DNA from: Capnocytophaga canis
Lineage (GTDB): Bacteria > Bacteroidota > Bacteroidia > Flavobacteriales > Flavobacteriaceae
Assembly (NCBI RefSeq): GCF_000827555.1
Contig: NZ_CDOI01000173.1
Coordinates: 1-63,670 of the forward strand
Direction: 5' to 3'
DNA: 63,670 nt
Shown: positions 35,717-45,707 of the stretch, piece after piece
Layout of the letters: the number at the start of each line of letters is the position of its first letter
Position numbering within the stretch: position 1 is the stretch's first letter
Position numbers and translations under genes: made by a program
The notes under the pieces: generated by a model
Seen by the model: the letters and a program-made list of their open reading frames with translations, nothing else
Told to the model about the DNA's origin: nothing
Database searches by the model: none

Positions 35717-36526
35717 TTAGTTATATTGGAACGTTCTAATACCAAATTTTGCAGCTTCGGCTCTTGCTTTAGGAACCATACTTTTGAGATTAGCTATCCT
35801 TGAGGCATTTGAAGGGTGTGTACTGAGTAACTCAATGGTGCCACCTGAACTATTAGCATCCATGCGTTCCCATAGTCTTGGTGCTTCTTCTGGATCATAT
35901 CCTGCTATTGCCATGATTTGAATTCCTATTTCATCCGCTTCCGTTTCATGAGCTCTACTAAAAGGAAGGGTTACACCTACCTGAGAACCAACGTTATAAG
36001 CCATATTAAACTCATCTAAATACTTACTGTTCTGTAAAGCTACGTTTCCTAACATTCCGACAAGTTGTTGTGTTGTACCTACACTCATGCGTCGAGCTCC
36101 ATGGTCAGCCAAAGCATGTGCTATTTCGTGTCCCATAACCACCGCTAAGCCTGTTTCGGTTTGTGTGATAGGTAAAATTCCTGTGTAAACTACAATTTTT
36201 CCTCCTGGCATACACCAAGCATTTACCTGATCGCTTTGTACCAGATTATATTCCCATTGATAGTCCTTTAGATAATCTTTATATCCGTTATGTTCCAACC
36301 ACATTTGAGCTGCTTTCGCAATACGTTGCCCCACTTTCTTTACCATTTCGGTTTCTTTAGTTCCAGTAATGACCTTATTTTCACTCAAAAAAGAAGAATA
36401 TTGAGAAAAAGACAATGGAAATAAATTACTATTCGGCATAAAGTTAAACGTACTTTTACCTGTAAATGGATTCGTTTTACATGAAAAAACGACCAACAGA
36501 ATCACAATGATACTAATCCTCTTCAT
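35717..36526 (-). CDS. M48-family metalloprotease lipoprotein (LoiP/YggG-like)
   Basis: A 269-residue envelope protease with lipobox VVFSC (Cys16). The zinc site HEIAH lies at 133-137 with the third ligand glutamate in ETEADEIG near 195, the hallmark of M48 peptidases. The preceding VNAWCMPGGKIVVYTGIL is the conserved strand of the LoiP/BepA/HtpX-type group. It probably degrades misfolded outer-membrane or periplasmic proteins. A TAACTTTG box at 36562-36555 lies about 30 bases before the ATG. It is a single-gene unit divergent from pcm. Confidence 0.9.
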   Translation of the reverse strand: MKRISIIVILLVVFSCKTNPFTGKSTFNFMPNSNLFPLSFSQYSSFLSENKVITGTKETEMVKKVGQRIAKAAQMWLEHNGYKDYLKDYQWEYNLVQSDQVNAWCMPGGKIVVYTGILPITQTETGLAVVMGHEIAHALADHGARRMSVGTTQQLVGMLGNVALQNSKYLDEFNMAYNVGSQVGVTLPFSRAHETEADEIGIQIMAIAGYDPEEAPRLWERMDANSSGGTIELLSTHPSNASRIANLKSMVPKARAEAAKFGIRTFQYN

Positions 36527-36649
36527 AAAATATTATATTGATATGTTTTCAGGGCAAAGTTAATAAAAAAAGTATGACTTTTGAACTAAATAATTTTACA
36601 AAAATGAAAAAAAAATAATACCTTTGCTCACTGAGGATAAACGATTGTT

Positions 36650-37300
36650 ATGTTACAACTAAATGACACCTTGAAACATAAAGGAATGCGAAATCAGTTA
36701 GTTGATTTGCTCAGAACCAAAGGAATAAAAGACCAAGATGTTTTAGAGGCTATTCGCATAATTCCACGTCATTTGTTCATGGACAGCGGTTTTGAAATGC
36801 ACGCCTATCAAGACAAGCCTTTTCCTATAGGAGAAGGACAGACAATTTCACAACCCTACACAGTGGCTTTTCAAACTGAATTATTAGAAGTTTCGGCAGG
36901 ACAAAAGGTGCTGGAGATAGGTACTGGTAGTGGCTATCAGTCCTGTGTATTAGTTTTTTTAGGAGCAAGAGTTTATACGATTGAACGTCAACACAAATTG
37001 TTCAAACAAACGCAGTTGTTATTACCTAAATTAATGTCTCGTCTGCCAAAAATGTATTTTGGCGATGGTTATAAAGGTTTACCAAACGAAGCTCCATTCG
37101 ATCGTATTTTAGTGACAGCAGGAGCTCCCGAAGTGCCTATGACGTTGTTATCTCAGTTAGCTATAGGGGGGCGATTAGTAGTACCTATTGGAATAGAAAC
37201 CCAAGTAATGACCCTTTTTGAACGTATATCAGATACGGAATTTCACAAAACGGAATACGGTGATTTTCAATTTGTTCCAATGCTTAAAGATAAAACATAA
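36650..37300 (+). CDS. pcm: protein-L-isoaspartate O-methyltransferase
   Basis: SAM-dependent enzyme that starts repair of isoaspartyl residues in damaged proteins. 216 residues with the family N-terminal motif PRHLFM, FPIGEGQTISQPYTVA, the SAM-binding loop EIGTGSGYQ (89-97) and the C-terminal GGRLVVPIG. The length is normal. A TACCTTTG box (36619-36626) lies about 23 bases before the ATG. It is followed after 115 bases by a rhodanese lipoprotein on the same strand. Confidence 0.94.
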   Translation: MLQLNDTLKHKGMRNQLVDLLRTKGIKDQDVLEAIRIIPRHLFMDSGFEMHAYQDKPFPIGEGQTISQPYTVAFQTELLEVSAGQKVLEIGTGSGYQSCVLVFLGARVYTIERQHKLFKQTQLLLPKLMSRLPKMYFGDGYKGLPNEAPFDRILVTAGAPEVPMTLLSQLAIGGRLVVPIGIETQVMTLFERISDTEFHKTEYGDFQFVPMLKDKT

Positions 37301-37415
37301 GTAACATTCTTCTGTTTGTACAAGAGTAAGAATAATACCTAATTACTATGTGACCATACTATTCATGGTGAAATTTAATTATAATGAATGTAAATTGAAT
37401 AAAAAACGAATACCT

Positions 37416-37784
37416 ATGAAAAAATCAATTTTAATTTTAGCTATGGGGCTTTTTTCTTGTAGCAACATTCCTTCAGAAAAAAACATCAAAATCAAAGACT
37501 ATGAGCCAAAAGCTACCGACAAATTAGTGGATATACGCACTGCAGAAGAGTTTGCTGATGGACATCTGAAAGGAGCCGTTAACATAGATTTCTTTGAAGA
37601 TGATTTCTTAGAAAATTTTGAAAAACAATACGATAAAGAGGATACTGTCTACATATATTGCAAAAGTGGTGGACGCAGTTCAAAAGCCTATGCAATACTC
37701 GAAAAGGCTGGGTTTAAAAACTTGATGCACTTAGATGGGGGTTTTATGCAGTGGAGCGGTGCAGGAAAACCTGTAGAAAAATAA
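37416..37784 (+). CDS. rhodanese-domain lipoprotein
   Basis: A 122-residue lipoprotein: signal MKKSILILAMGLFSC (Cys15) and a single rhodanese domain, DIRTAEEFADGHLKGAVNID to HLDGGFMQWSGAGKP. The active-site loop YCKSGGRSSKAY keeps the catalytic cysteine, so sulfur transfer is possible; the envelope location is inferred from the lipobox. The frame extends upstream to 37350, but the signal peptide fixes the start at 37416. The substrate is unknown. Confidence 0.87.
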   Translation: MKKSILILAMGLFSCSNIPSEKNIKIKDYEPKATDKLVDIRTAEEFADGHLKGAVNIDFFEDDFLENFEKQYDKEDTVYIYCKSGGRSSKAYAILEKAGFKNLMHLDGGFMQWSGAGKPVEK

Positions 37785-37883
37785 TTTAAAAGTATTTTAA
37801 ATTAGATTCAAAAACAGAAAAATGTAAAGAATTTATTTTTGAATATGTACGAAAATTTGTACATTTGGCGAAATTTTAAGATT

Positions 37884-38057
37884 ATGTTTGAATTTGACCA
37901 ATATTTAGGATTTTTAGTGTTTTTAGGCATCGCAACTATCGGTTTTTGGTTGATGATTTTCCTATTGACTTTCGTAGTTCCTTACTGGGTAGGAGGAGCT
38001 ATTATGGAAGCTATCAAAGAGAAAAGAGAAGCAAGAAAAGCTAAAAAATCAGCATAG
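37884..38057 (+). CDS. small membrane protein (57 aa)
   Basis: Not a family I can name. It has 57 residues: MFEFDQYLGF, a long hydrophobic stretch (LVFLGIATIGFWLMIFLLTFVV) that could span the membrane once or twice, then a very basic tail (KEKREARKAKKSA). A promoter with TTTG (37838-37841) and TACATTTG (37860-37867), spacer 18, predicts transcription from about 37871, which rules out the upstream in-frame starts at 37839/37845. Its own terminator follows at 38101. It is thus a dedicated small transcript. Confidence 0.65.
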   Translation: MFEFDQYLGFLVFLGIATIGFWLMIFLLTFVVPYWVGGAIMEAIKEKREARKAKKSA

Positions 38058-38100
38058 CTACTTTTTGAGAGTTAAAAGCTCAAGCAGTACAAGATAATTG

Positions 38101-38141
38101 AAGATTTTTGCGAAGTAAAAACTTCGTAAAAGTCTTTTTTT
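38101..38141 (+). terminator. Rho-independent terminator after the small membrane protein gene
   Basis: A 15-bp stem with two G-U pairs is formed by 38101-38115 and 38122-38136 around a 6-base loop, followed by a run of T to 38141. The rest of the 308-base gap to the next gene contains a TACTTTTG box at 38235-38242, a candidate promoter for yihY with a leader of about 120 bases. Confidence 0.85.
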
Positions 38142-38365
38142 GTTCATATAATTTAATTTTAAAACCTATTTACAAGTTGCCATTAGCTTATTACTCGAGC
38201 TGCAAAAAATCTTTCGATTGTGAAATATTTTTTATACTTTTGTCATCAAGTGTAGTTCTTAGCCTAAAATTTACTGACTAAAAGAAAAGCTAATTACTTT
38301 CGAAATTAACGCTTAAAAAACTCATCCTCAATTAGATATAATTACCCTACTTCAACAAAAAACAT

Positions 38366-39283
38366 ATGTCGGAAAAAATAGAACAAAAATTAGCTAAAAT
38401 TCCTGTAGTGAAAAACCTTGTTGCATTACTGAAAAGAGTAACCATTTCGCAAAATAGTTTTTCTCTATACGATTTCTTAGAGCTTTACATTGTTGGGATT
38501 GTCAAGGGGGCATTGACCTATCGTGCTAGCGCTATTTCATTTAGTTTTTTCTTAGCTATTTTTCCGTTTTTGTTGTTTATACTGAATTTGATTCCGTACG
38601 TACCGATTGACACTTTTCAAATTGACGTTTGGAGTTTTATTGACGGGCTATTGCCTCCTGGCACTAATGAACTGTTTTCGAGTATTTTTTTTGACATAGC
38701 CGATAACCGCCGAGGAGGATTACTTTCATCAGTTTTTTTATTATCTATATTACTGATGACAAATGGAATAGTAGCTATTTTTGGAGGCTTTGAATCATCC
38801 TACCATGTACGAATAACACGTACTTACATCCGTCAGTATATGGTTGCTTTAATGGTAGCAATCATTATTGCTTTGCTGATTCTGATTGTGATAGCAATGT
38901 TTATTTACTATGGCATTTACATAGTTCCATACTTGGAGAGAACAGGACTACTTTACAGTACAGAAACTATCATTCAATGGTCAAAAATTGGTTTTGTAAC
39001 TGTCATTATCTATTTAGCAACTTCTATTCTGTTTTTCTTTGGTACTAAGGAGGGTAAAAAAAGTAAGTTTTTTTCCATAGGTTCAATTCTGACAGTGTTA
39101 TTATTTGCATTAACCACCTATTTGTTTGGTATTTACATCGAAAATTTTTCACAATACAATCAATTATATGGTTCCATTGGAGCATTGTTGATTTTTTTGT
39201 TGTACATTTGGTTAAATTCTAATATTCTTTTGTTGGGATTTGAACTCAACGCTTCGCTTTTACGACTTAAAAAAATACGATAA
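38366..39283 (+). CDS. YihY/UPF0761 family inner membrane protein
   Basis: A 305-residue protein with about six hydrophobic segments and the UPF0761/YihY pattern: KGALTYRASAISFSFFLAIFPF and FGSIGALLIFLLYIW-like C-terminal region (YGSIGALLIFLLYIWLNSN). The family was once called BrkB/RNase BN; neither activity is supported. The gene stops with TAA immediately before the ATG of priA, so the two are translated from one mRNA. Confidence 0.88.
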   Translation: MSEKIEQKLAKIPVVKNLVALLKRVTISQNSFSLYDFLELYIVGIVKGALTYRASAISFSFFLAIFPFLLFILNLIPYVPIDTFQIDVWSFIDGLLPPGTNELFSSIFFDIADNRRGGLLSSVFLLSILLMTNGIVAIFGGFESSYHVRITRTYIRQYMVALMVAIIIALLILIVIAMFIYYGIYIVPYLERTGLLYSTETIIQWSKIGFVTVIIYLATSILFFFGTKEGKKSKFFSIGSILTVLLFALTTYLFGIYIENFSQYNQLYGSIGALLIFLLYIWLNSNILLLGFELNASLLRLKKIR

Positions 39284-41734
39284 ATGGCTTATTTCATTGA
39301 CGTTATACTTCCCATTCCGTTGCGAAAACTATTCACATACAACGTAACTAAGGAAGAAGCTAATTTCCTAAAACCAGGGATGCGTGTTGCTGTACCTTTC
39401 GGGAAATCAAAAGTATATGCGGCTTTGGTAGAGAGTGTACACACTACAGAACCTTCATACGAAACCAAAGATATTGAGTATATTTTGGATGAAACCCCTA
39501 TTGTAAATCATTCTCAATTACGACTTTGGAAATGGATTTCGGACTACTATATGTGTTGGTTGGGAGATGTATTTAAAGCAGCCATGCCATCAGCTTTTTT
39601 GTTAGAGAGTGAAACTATCGTGGAGAGGGACGAAACTGATTTGGAAATGACTCTTTTTTCAGATGATGAATGGATGGTTTATGAGGCATTATCCTATAAA
39701 ACAGCACTCACTGCTAAGGAAATAAATCAAATTGTAGGAAAACGAAAAGCTTTGAAAGTGGTTAAAAATTTATTAGAAAAAGGAGCCATTCGTATTTCTG
39801 AAAAAATATTTGAAAAATACGTACCTAAATTAGAAAAATACATTCGTTTGGCAGAAAAATACCAATCGGATGAAGGGATGAAAGCTGTTTTTGAGGATGT
39901 CGGTAAGTCAGTAAAGCAAAAGCAATTATTAGTAGCCTATTTTAATTGGATGATGCGTAATAAACTTCCTCTAAAGGTAGAAAAATTGCTCTCCGATTCT
40001 AACGTTTCGGCTACTGTTTTGAAATCAATGGTTGGAAAAGGAATTTTTGAGGAATATTACATCCAAAAAGACCGAATCAATTTCAAAGGTGAATTGATTG
40101 GAAGTAAATCGCTCAGCGAGGCTCAGCTAACAGCTTTAAAGCAAATTAATGAACAGTTTAATACTAACCAAGTTGTTTTATTTCAAGGAGTTACCGCTTC
40201 TGGAAAAACTGAAATCTACATACATCTGATTCAAAAATGTTTAGATGAAGGCAAACAAGTATTGTATTTATTACCTGAGATTGGACTTACGGAACATTTG
40301 ATCAATCGTTTGAAAAAGCATTTCGGAGATAAATTAGGGGTATATCATTCCAAATATACAACTAATGAACGGGTCGAAGTTTGGAATAATGTACTCAATG
40401 AAAATATTAAAAATCAGCTAATTGTAGGAGTTCGTTCGTCCGTATTTCTACCTTTTTCCAATTTAGGATTAGTCATAATCGACGAGGAACACGATGCTTC
40501 TTACCAACAATTTGATCCTGCACCTCGTTTTCAAGCTCGTGACACAGCCATTATGTTAGCTAAAATACAGAATGCTAGGGTGTTACTAGGTTCGGCTACC
40601 CCCTCAATTGAAAGCCTATACAATGCTAAGCGTAAAAAATATGGATTTGCGTATTTACTAAAACGATTTGGTGAGTTTCAATACCCTGATATTGAGTTGA
40701 TTGATATTAGAGATAAACATTTTCGGAAACAGATGACAGGGCATTTTTCTGATAAACTTATCCAAGAGATACAAACTACCTTGTCAGAAGGACAGCAAAT
40801 AATTCTATTCCAAAATCAACGAGGTTATGCTCCTGAAATACAATGTAAAAGTTGCGGAACAGTAGCTCAATGTCCCGCTTGTGACGTTAGTTTAACGTAT
40901 CATCAGGGTAGGAAACAATTGCGTTGTCACTATTGCGGGTATGCTATTCCAATACTTGATAATTGTATTGCTTGTGGAAGTAATGAATTGATAACCAAAG
41001 GATTTGGAACAGAGCAAATCACAAAGGAATTGGCTCAACTTTTTCCTGAAGTGACCATTGACCGAATGGATCAAGATACCACAAGCGGAAAATATGGCTA
41101 TCAAAAAATACTGTCGAAATTTGAGCAACAACAAACTCAAATTTTGGTGGGCACACAAATGATTAGTAAAGGATTAGATTTTGAAAATGTAGGTTTGGTA
41201 GGAGTGATGAACGCCGATTCGTTCATTCATTTTCCTGACTATAAGGCTTATGAGCGTAGTTTCCAATTACTAATTCAGGTTTCTGGAAGAGCAGGACGGA
41301 GTACTAGAAAAGGTAAAGTATTGATTCAGACTTACAATCCGAACCATCCGGTACTGAAACAGGTATTGGAACACAATTTTAGAGATATGTTCAACAATCA
41401 AATAGCTGAACGCAGGGAATTTTTGTATCCACCAATGGTTCGATTGATAAAAATTTCATTCAAACATGCCGATTTTAATAAAGTTACAGAAGGAGCCGAT
41501 TGGTTTGGAAAATCATTACGTCAAGGATTTGAAAAACATACTGATATACATATTTTAGGCCCTGAAAGCCCTTTAGTTTCTCGTATACGAAATGAATATA
41601 TCAAGGACATTCTACTGAAAATTCCTTTTACCCATTCCGCTGAAAACGTAAAAAAATACATCCTACGTACTGAAATTAGTTTTCAGGCTATCCCGAATTT
41701 TCGTTCAATTCGAGTGATTTACAACGTTAGTTAA
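39284..41734 (+). CDS. priA: primosomal protein N' (replication restart helicase)
   Basis: Superfamily 2 helicase that reloads the replisome at stalled forks. 816 residues: N-terminal DNA-binding domain (FIDVILPIPLRKLFTY), Walker A GVTASGKTE (about 303), DEEHD (about 399), and the zinc-binding insertion with paired cysteines from about residue 521 (CKSCG, CPACD, CHYCG, CIACGS), all eight cysteines present. The helicase motif SGRAGRS is also intact. It starts directly at the yihY stop. Confidence 0.97.
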   Translation: MAYFIDVILPIPLRKLFTYNVTKEEANFLKPGMRVAVPFGKSKVYAALVESVHTTEPSYETKDIEYILDETPIVNHSQLRLWKWISDYYMCWLGDVFKAAMPSAFLLESETIVERDETDLEMTLFSDDEWMVYEALSYKTALTAKEINQIVGKRKALKVVKNLLEKGAIRISEKIFEKYVPKLEKYIRLAEKYQSDEGMKAVFEDVGKSVKQKQLLVAYFNWMMRNKLPLKVEKLLSDSNVSATVLKSMVGKGIFEEYYIQKDRINFKGELIGSKSLSEAQLTALKQINEQFNTNQVVLFQGVTASGKTEIYIHLIQKCLDEGKQVLYLLPEIGLTEHLINRLKKHFGDKLGVYHSKYTTNERVEVWNNVLNENIKNQLIVGVRSSVFLPFSNLGLVIIDEEHDASYQQFDPAPRFQARDTAIMLAKIQNARVLLGSATPSIESLYNAKRKKYGFAYLLKRFGEFQYPDIELIDIRDKHFRKQMTGHFSDKLIQEIQTTLSEGQQIILFQNQRGYAPEIQCKSCGTVAQCPACDVSLTYHQGRKQLRCHYCGYAIPILDNCIACGSNELITKGFGTEQITKELAQLFPEVTIDRMDQDTTSGKYGYQKILSKFEQQQTQILVGTQMISKGLDFENVGLVGVMNADSFIHFPDYKAYERSFQLLIQVSGRAGRSTRKGKVLIQTYNPNHPVLKQVLEHNFRDMFNNQIAERREFLYPPMVRLIKISFKHADFNKVTEGADWFGKSLRQGFEKHTDIHILGPESPLVSRIRNEYIKDILLKIPFTHSAENVKKYILRTEISFQAIPNFRSIRVIYNVS

Positions 41735-41790
41735 GGAAAAATATCTTATTACAATATCCATAGCAAGGACAAAAAACGTATCTTTGCAAA

Positions 41791-41868
41791 ATGAAAAATT
41801 TACTGGTGTATATCATACAAAATTGCGGATTTCTAATTTCACTAAGTATTTTTGATTTATGCATTTAA
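41791..41868 (+). CDS. possible 25-aa leader ORF ahead of tyrS
   Basis: A TATCTTTG box (41779-41786) is followed almost at once by ATG AAA AAT... encoding 25 residues (begins MKNLLVYIIQ, ends IFDLCI) before a TAA at 41866-41868, 57 bases upstream of tyrS. It has a single Tyr codon, so it does not look like a Tyr-sensing attenuation leader, and no terminator hairpin is visible. It may be chance. Confidence 0.25.
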   Translation: MKNLLVYIIQNCGFLISLSIFDLCI

Positions 41869-41925
41869 ATAACTAAATAACAGTGTGTTAAAATAATTCA
41901 TAATTATATAAGAATAATAAAAACA

Positions 41926-43218
41926 ATGAAAAACTTCATACAGGAATTACAATGGCGTGGAATGATTCAGGATATGATGCCTGAAACGGAAGAACATCTT
42001 TTAGAGGGCGTACGCTCGGCGTATGTGGGAATTGACCCAACGGCGGATTCACTCCACATTGGGCATTTGGTGGGGGTAATGATGCTCAAGCATTTTCAGA
42101 ATTGCGGTCATAGACCTTATGCTCTTGTGGGGGGTGCTACGGGAATGGTGGGCGACCCATCAGGGAAATCGGCGGAGAGAAACCTTTTGACCAACGAGGT
42201 TTTAGAGCATAACATTGCCGGAATCAAAAAACAATTGGCAAAATTCCTTGATTTTGAAAGCACTGCCGAAAACAGAGCTATTTTGGTCAATAATTACGAT
42301 TGGATGAAAGATTTTTCGTTCTTAAACTTTATCCGTGATATTGGCAAGCACATCACCGTGAATTATATGATGGCAAAAGATTCGGTAAAAAAACGCTTTG
42401 ACCCAAAAGAAAACACAGAAGGAATGTCTTTTACCGAGTTTTCGTATCAATTGTTACAAGGTTACGACTTTTTGCACTTGTACCGCGAAAACGGATTGAC
42501 TTTGCAAATGGGAGGCTCTGACCAATGGGGAAATATCACCACAGGAACCGAATTGATTAGAAGAATTGCCGGTGGAAAAGCCTACGCAATGACTTGTCCG
42601 CTCATTACCAAAGCTGATGGAACAAAATTCGGGAAATCCGAAGGAGGAAATATTTGGCTCGACCCTGAAAAAACCTCGCCGTACAAGTTTTACCAATATT
42701 GGCTCAATACCTCTGATGCAGATGCCGAAAAGTACATCAAAATCTTTACGATGCTTACGCAAGAAGAGGTTGCCGAACTTACAAAACAACACCAAGAAGC
42801 ACCACATTTGCGAATTTTACAGAAGAAATTAGCCGAAGAAATCACCGTAATGGTACATTCTCGTGAGGATTATGACAACGCCGTAAAGGCTTCGGAAATT
42901 CTGTTTGGAAATTCTACCTCCGAAAGTTTGAAAGGACTCAATAGTAAAATGTTTTTAGAAATTTTTGATGGTGTTCCACAAAAGGAACTTGCCAAAGAGG
43001 AAGTTATCGGTGCAAATATTGTGGAGTTACTTGCTGACCAATCAGGCTTTTTGAAATCACGTGGAGAAGCCCGTCGCGACCTTACAGCCAACGCTATTTC
43101 GGTTAATAAAGAAAAAGTAACAGAAGGGTTTGTAGCCTCTGAAAACGATTTGATAGACGGAAAATTTATCTTGTTACAAAAAGGCAAAAAAAATTATTTT
43201 GTAGTCGTGGTAAAGTAA
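41926..43218 (+). CDS. tyrS: tyrosyl-tRNA synthetase
   Basis: Charges tRNA-Tyr. 430 residues with the class I signatures HIGH (about residue 44, [10 protein letters not shown]) and the KMSKS-equivalent KFGKS (about 233, [12 protein letters not shown]), plus the Tyr/tRNA-binding pattern [11 protein letters not shown] and [11 protein letters not shown]. The C-terminus carries an S4-type RNA-binding domain ([21 protein letters not shown]). Base composition is visibly less AT-rich than priA next door, consistent with a highly expressed gene. Confidence 0.97.
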   Translation: MKNFIQELQWRGMIQDMMPETEEHLLEGVRSAYVGIDPTADSLHIGHLVGVMMLKHFQNCGHRPYALVGGATGMVGDPSGKSAERNLLTNEVLEHNIAGIKKQLAKFLDFESTAENRAILVNNYDWMKDFSFLNFIRDIGKHITVNYMMAKDSVKKRFDPKENTEGMSFTEFSYQLLQGYDFLHLYRENGLTLQMGGSDQWGNITTGTELIRRIAGGKAYAMTCPLITKADGTKFGKSEGGNIWLDPEKTSPYKFYQYWLNTSDADAEKYIKIFTMLTQEEVAELTKQHQEAPHLRILQKKLAEEITVMVHSREDYDNAVKASEILFGNSTSESLKGLNSKMFLEIFDGVPQKELAKEEVIGANIVELLADQSGFLKSRGEARRDLTANAISVNKEKVTEGFVASENDLIDGKFILLQKGKKNYFVVVVK

Positions 43219-43512
43219 AAGAAAATTATTCATTTGGAACGACTATTTTGTAGTTTTAAAATCACCGTTAATATAGTCATACTAATTTTTTATTCTAGCA
43301 TAAGAAATTAATGAGTACAGAATGTATGACTTTTGAAACGAAAAAGGAGGTTTAATGCCTGATGATTAGTATCAAAACTACCAAATAATTTTATGAATAT
43401 TATGGATTGAAAAATCTAAAAATCTAAGAATATGTATTTTATTTTTCCAATATATTTTTGTAACTTTGATGTTCGTAAAATGACAAAAACAAGTAAATAA
43501 CACATACAAAAT

Positions 43513-44667
43513 ATGAAAGCATATATTCAAGAATCCTTTGAACAAGCATACGGAAAACCTGCTGACAAGATATTTTTTGCTCCTGCAAGAGTAAATCTGA
43601 TAGGAGAACACATAGATTACAACGGAGGACTGGTAATGCCCTGTGCTTTAGGAAATGGAACTTATTTAGCAGTACGTAAGACAGAGGATAATATGTTTAC
43701 TTTCAGGAGTTTGAACTTCCCTGATTCTGTTCATCAGGTTCCTGTAAACACTAAAGGATATACAAAACAAGATTCTCTTTGGATAAACTATCCATTGGGT
43801 TGTATTGACTATTTCACTCGTGAGGGGGCTACTCTATCAGGGTTGGAACTTTTGTTTTATGGCAATATTCCCAACGGAGGAGGATTGTCGTCATCTGCAT
43901 CGATTGAATTGGTAACAACTTTTGCTTTAAACACCCTGTTTGACTTGGGAAAAAATCAAGTAGAATTAGTTAAAATATCTCAACAAGTAGAAAATAAGTT
44001 TGTGGGGGTAAACTGCGGTATTATGGATCAGTTTGCTATTGGTATGGGAAAAGAAGACCATGCTATTATTTTGGATTGTCAGACGTTAGAATATACCTAC
44101 ACACCTTTTGTTTTAAAAGACGATACATTACTGATTATCAATACCAATAAGGAACGTAAATTAGCCGATTCCAAATATAACGAGCGTAGAGCTACCTGTG
44201 AAGCAGCTTTAGAAATATTCAACAAAACCGAAAATTTCAAAGATTTGTGTTCTATCCCTGCGGAATATTTTGAAGCTAATAAGCATTTGCTTACTCCTGA
44301 AATGCAACAACGAGTGAAGCACGTAATTTATGAAAATTTACGTGTTAAAGCATCTGAAAAAGCATTAAAATTGGGTGATATAGAAAAATTTGGTGAGTTA
44401 ATGTCAGCTTCACATAAATCACTGATGGAAGACTATGAAGTAACAGGGAAGGAATTGGATACTATCTATTTAGAAAGTGTTAATTTTGAAGGGGTTACAG
44501 GAGTTCGTATGACGGGAGCAGGTTTTGGAGGCTGTGCTATTGCGTTGGTAAAAAATGACCGTGTTGATGCTTACAAAAAGCATATTGAAAAAGTATACAC
44601 CGAAAAAATAGGTTATGCTCCTTCGATTTATGATGTAAGTATTGGAGACGGTACGAGAGAAATATAG
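43513..44667 (+). CDS. galK: galactokinase
   Basis: GHMP-family kinase that phosphorylates galactose, the entry step of the Leloir pathway. 384 residues: the galactokinase signature RVNLIGEHIDYNGG near residue 30, the ATP-binding PNGGGLSSSAS (about 118-128) and the third GHMP motif VRMTGAGFGGCAIAL near 337. A TAACTTTG box (43461-43468) is a candidate promoter. It is followed after 3 bases by a dipeptide epimerase gene and then truA, an operon with no obvious metabolic logic. No other gal gene is in the window. Confidence 0.95.
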   Translation: MKAYIQESFEQAYGKPADKIFFAPARVNLIGEHIDYNGGLVMPCALGNGTYLAVRKTEDNMFTFRSLNFPDSVHQVPVNTKGYTKQDSLWINYPLGCIDYFTREGATLSGLELLFYGNIPNGGGLSSSASIELVTTFALNTLFDLGKNQVELVKISQQVENKFVGVNCGIMDQFAIGMGKEDHAIILDCQTLEYTYTPFVLKDDTLLIINTNKERKLADSKYNERRATCEAALEIFNKTENFKDLCSIPAEYFEANKHLLTPEMQQRVKHVIYENLRVKASEKALKLGDIEKFGELMSASHKSLMEDYEVTGKELDTIYLESVNFEGVTGVRMTGAGFGGCAIALVKNDRVDAYKKHIEKVYTEKIGYAPSIYDVSIGDGTREI

Positions 44668-44670
44668 ATA

Positions 44671-45699
44671 ATGAAATTGTCTTGGTTTCCCTATGACTTA
44701 CGCCTTCGGCATAGGTTTTCTGTTTCTGGACATTCGCGTAGTACCACACCTGTCGTTCTTACTAAAATAGAATACGATGGGCTGTGTGGGTATGGCGAAG
44801 CCTCTTTGCCTCCTTATTTAGGTGAGACAAAAATTTCTGTGATTGATTTCTTGAAAAAAATCGACTTCACAAGCTTTTCTTCTCCTATAGATATAGATGA
44901 GATTCTGGACTATGTCGATAGCCTCGCTATGAAGAATACAGCTGCAAAAGCATCTATTGATATTGCGTTGCACGATTTAGTTGGAAAAATCAACAATCAA
45001 TCTTGGCACAAGTATTATCATTTAGACAAAAACAATATACCTGATACTACATTCACCATAGGCATTGATACTGATACAGTGGTTCGTGAGAAAACCAGGG
45101 AAGCTGTGGGACGTTTCAATATATTGAAAATAAAACTTGGAGGGAGGGATGATAAACAAATGTTACGGGCTGTACGTTCTGTAACGGATCTCCCTCTTGC
45201 GGTGGATGCCAACCAAGGATGGACAGATGTTCACCAAGCTATGGATACGATTTTCTGGTTACAAGAACAAGGTGTCGTTATGGTAGAACAGCCCATGCAA
45301 AAAGATGACTTAGATAATATAGCTCTCTTAACAGAGAGCAGTCCCTTGCCCATTTTCGCCGATGAGTCGGTTCAGCGTTTAGAAGATATTTCACGATTGA
45401 AAGGCGTTTTTTCAGGTATAAACATCAAATTGATGAAATGTACAGGAATGCGAGAAGCATGGAAAATGCGTGATTTGGCAAAGTCACTTGGAATGAAAAC
45501 AATGATGGGGTGTATGACCGAGACTTCTTGTGCTATTTCGGCTGCGGCACAACTTTGTGCAGATATGGATTTTGCAGACCTTGATGGAGCCTTGCTTATA
45601 GCCAACGATTGTTTCGATGGAGCCAAACTTATTAATGGAAAAATTATCCCATTGGATGATTCAGGAATTGGTGTAAAAAGTTTATTATCAAATTTTTAA
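44671..45699 (+). CDS. dipeptide epimerase, enolase superfamily (L-Ala-D/L-Glu epimerase type)
   Basis: A 342-residue muconate-lactonizing-subgroup enolase superfamily enzyme. Catalytic lysines are in LKIKLGG (about 152-154) and NIKLMKCTG (about 252); the metal ligands are D177 (VDANQGW), E206 (VEQPM) and D230 (ADES). This arrangement matches Ala-Glu epimerases that recycle murein dipeptides; the precise dipeptide cannot be read from sequence. It is sandwiched between galK (3-base gap) and truA (8-base gap), so it is certainly co-transcribed. Confidence 0.9.
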   Translation: MKLSWFPYDLRLRHRFSVSGHSRSTTPVVLTKIEYDGLCGYGEASLPPYLGETKISVIDFLKKIDFTSFSSPIDIDEILDYVDSLAMKNTAAKASIDIALHDLVGKINNQSWHKYYHLDKNNIPDTTFTIGIDTDTVVREKTREAVGRFNILKIKLGGRDDKQMLRAVRSVTDLPLAVDANQGWTDVHQAMDTIFWLQEQGVVMVEQPMQKDDLDNIALLTESSPLPIFADESVQRLEDISRLKGVFSGINIKLMKCTGMREAWKMRDLAKSLGMKTMMGCMTETSCAISAAAQLCADMDFADLDGALLIANDCFDGAKLINGKIIPLDDSGIGVKSLLSNF

Positions 45700-45707
45700 A
45701 TACAAAA

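Noticed and set aside
41735-41925. T-box-like element ahead of tyrS
   Set aside because: No T-box core or terminator/antiterminator pair is visible, and T-boxes are not typical of this phylum.
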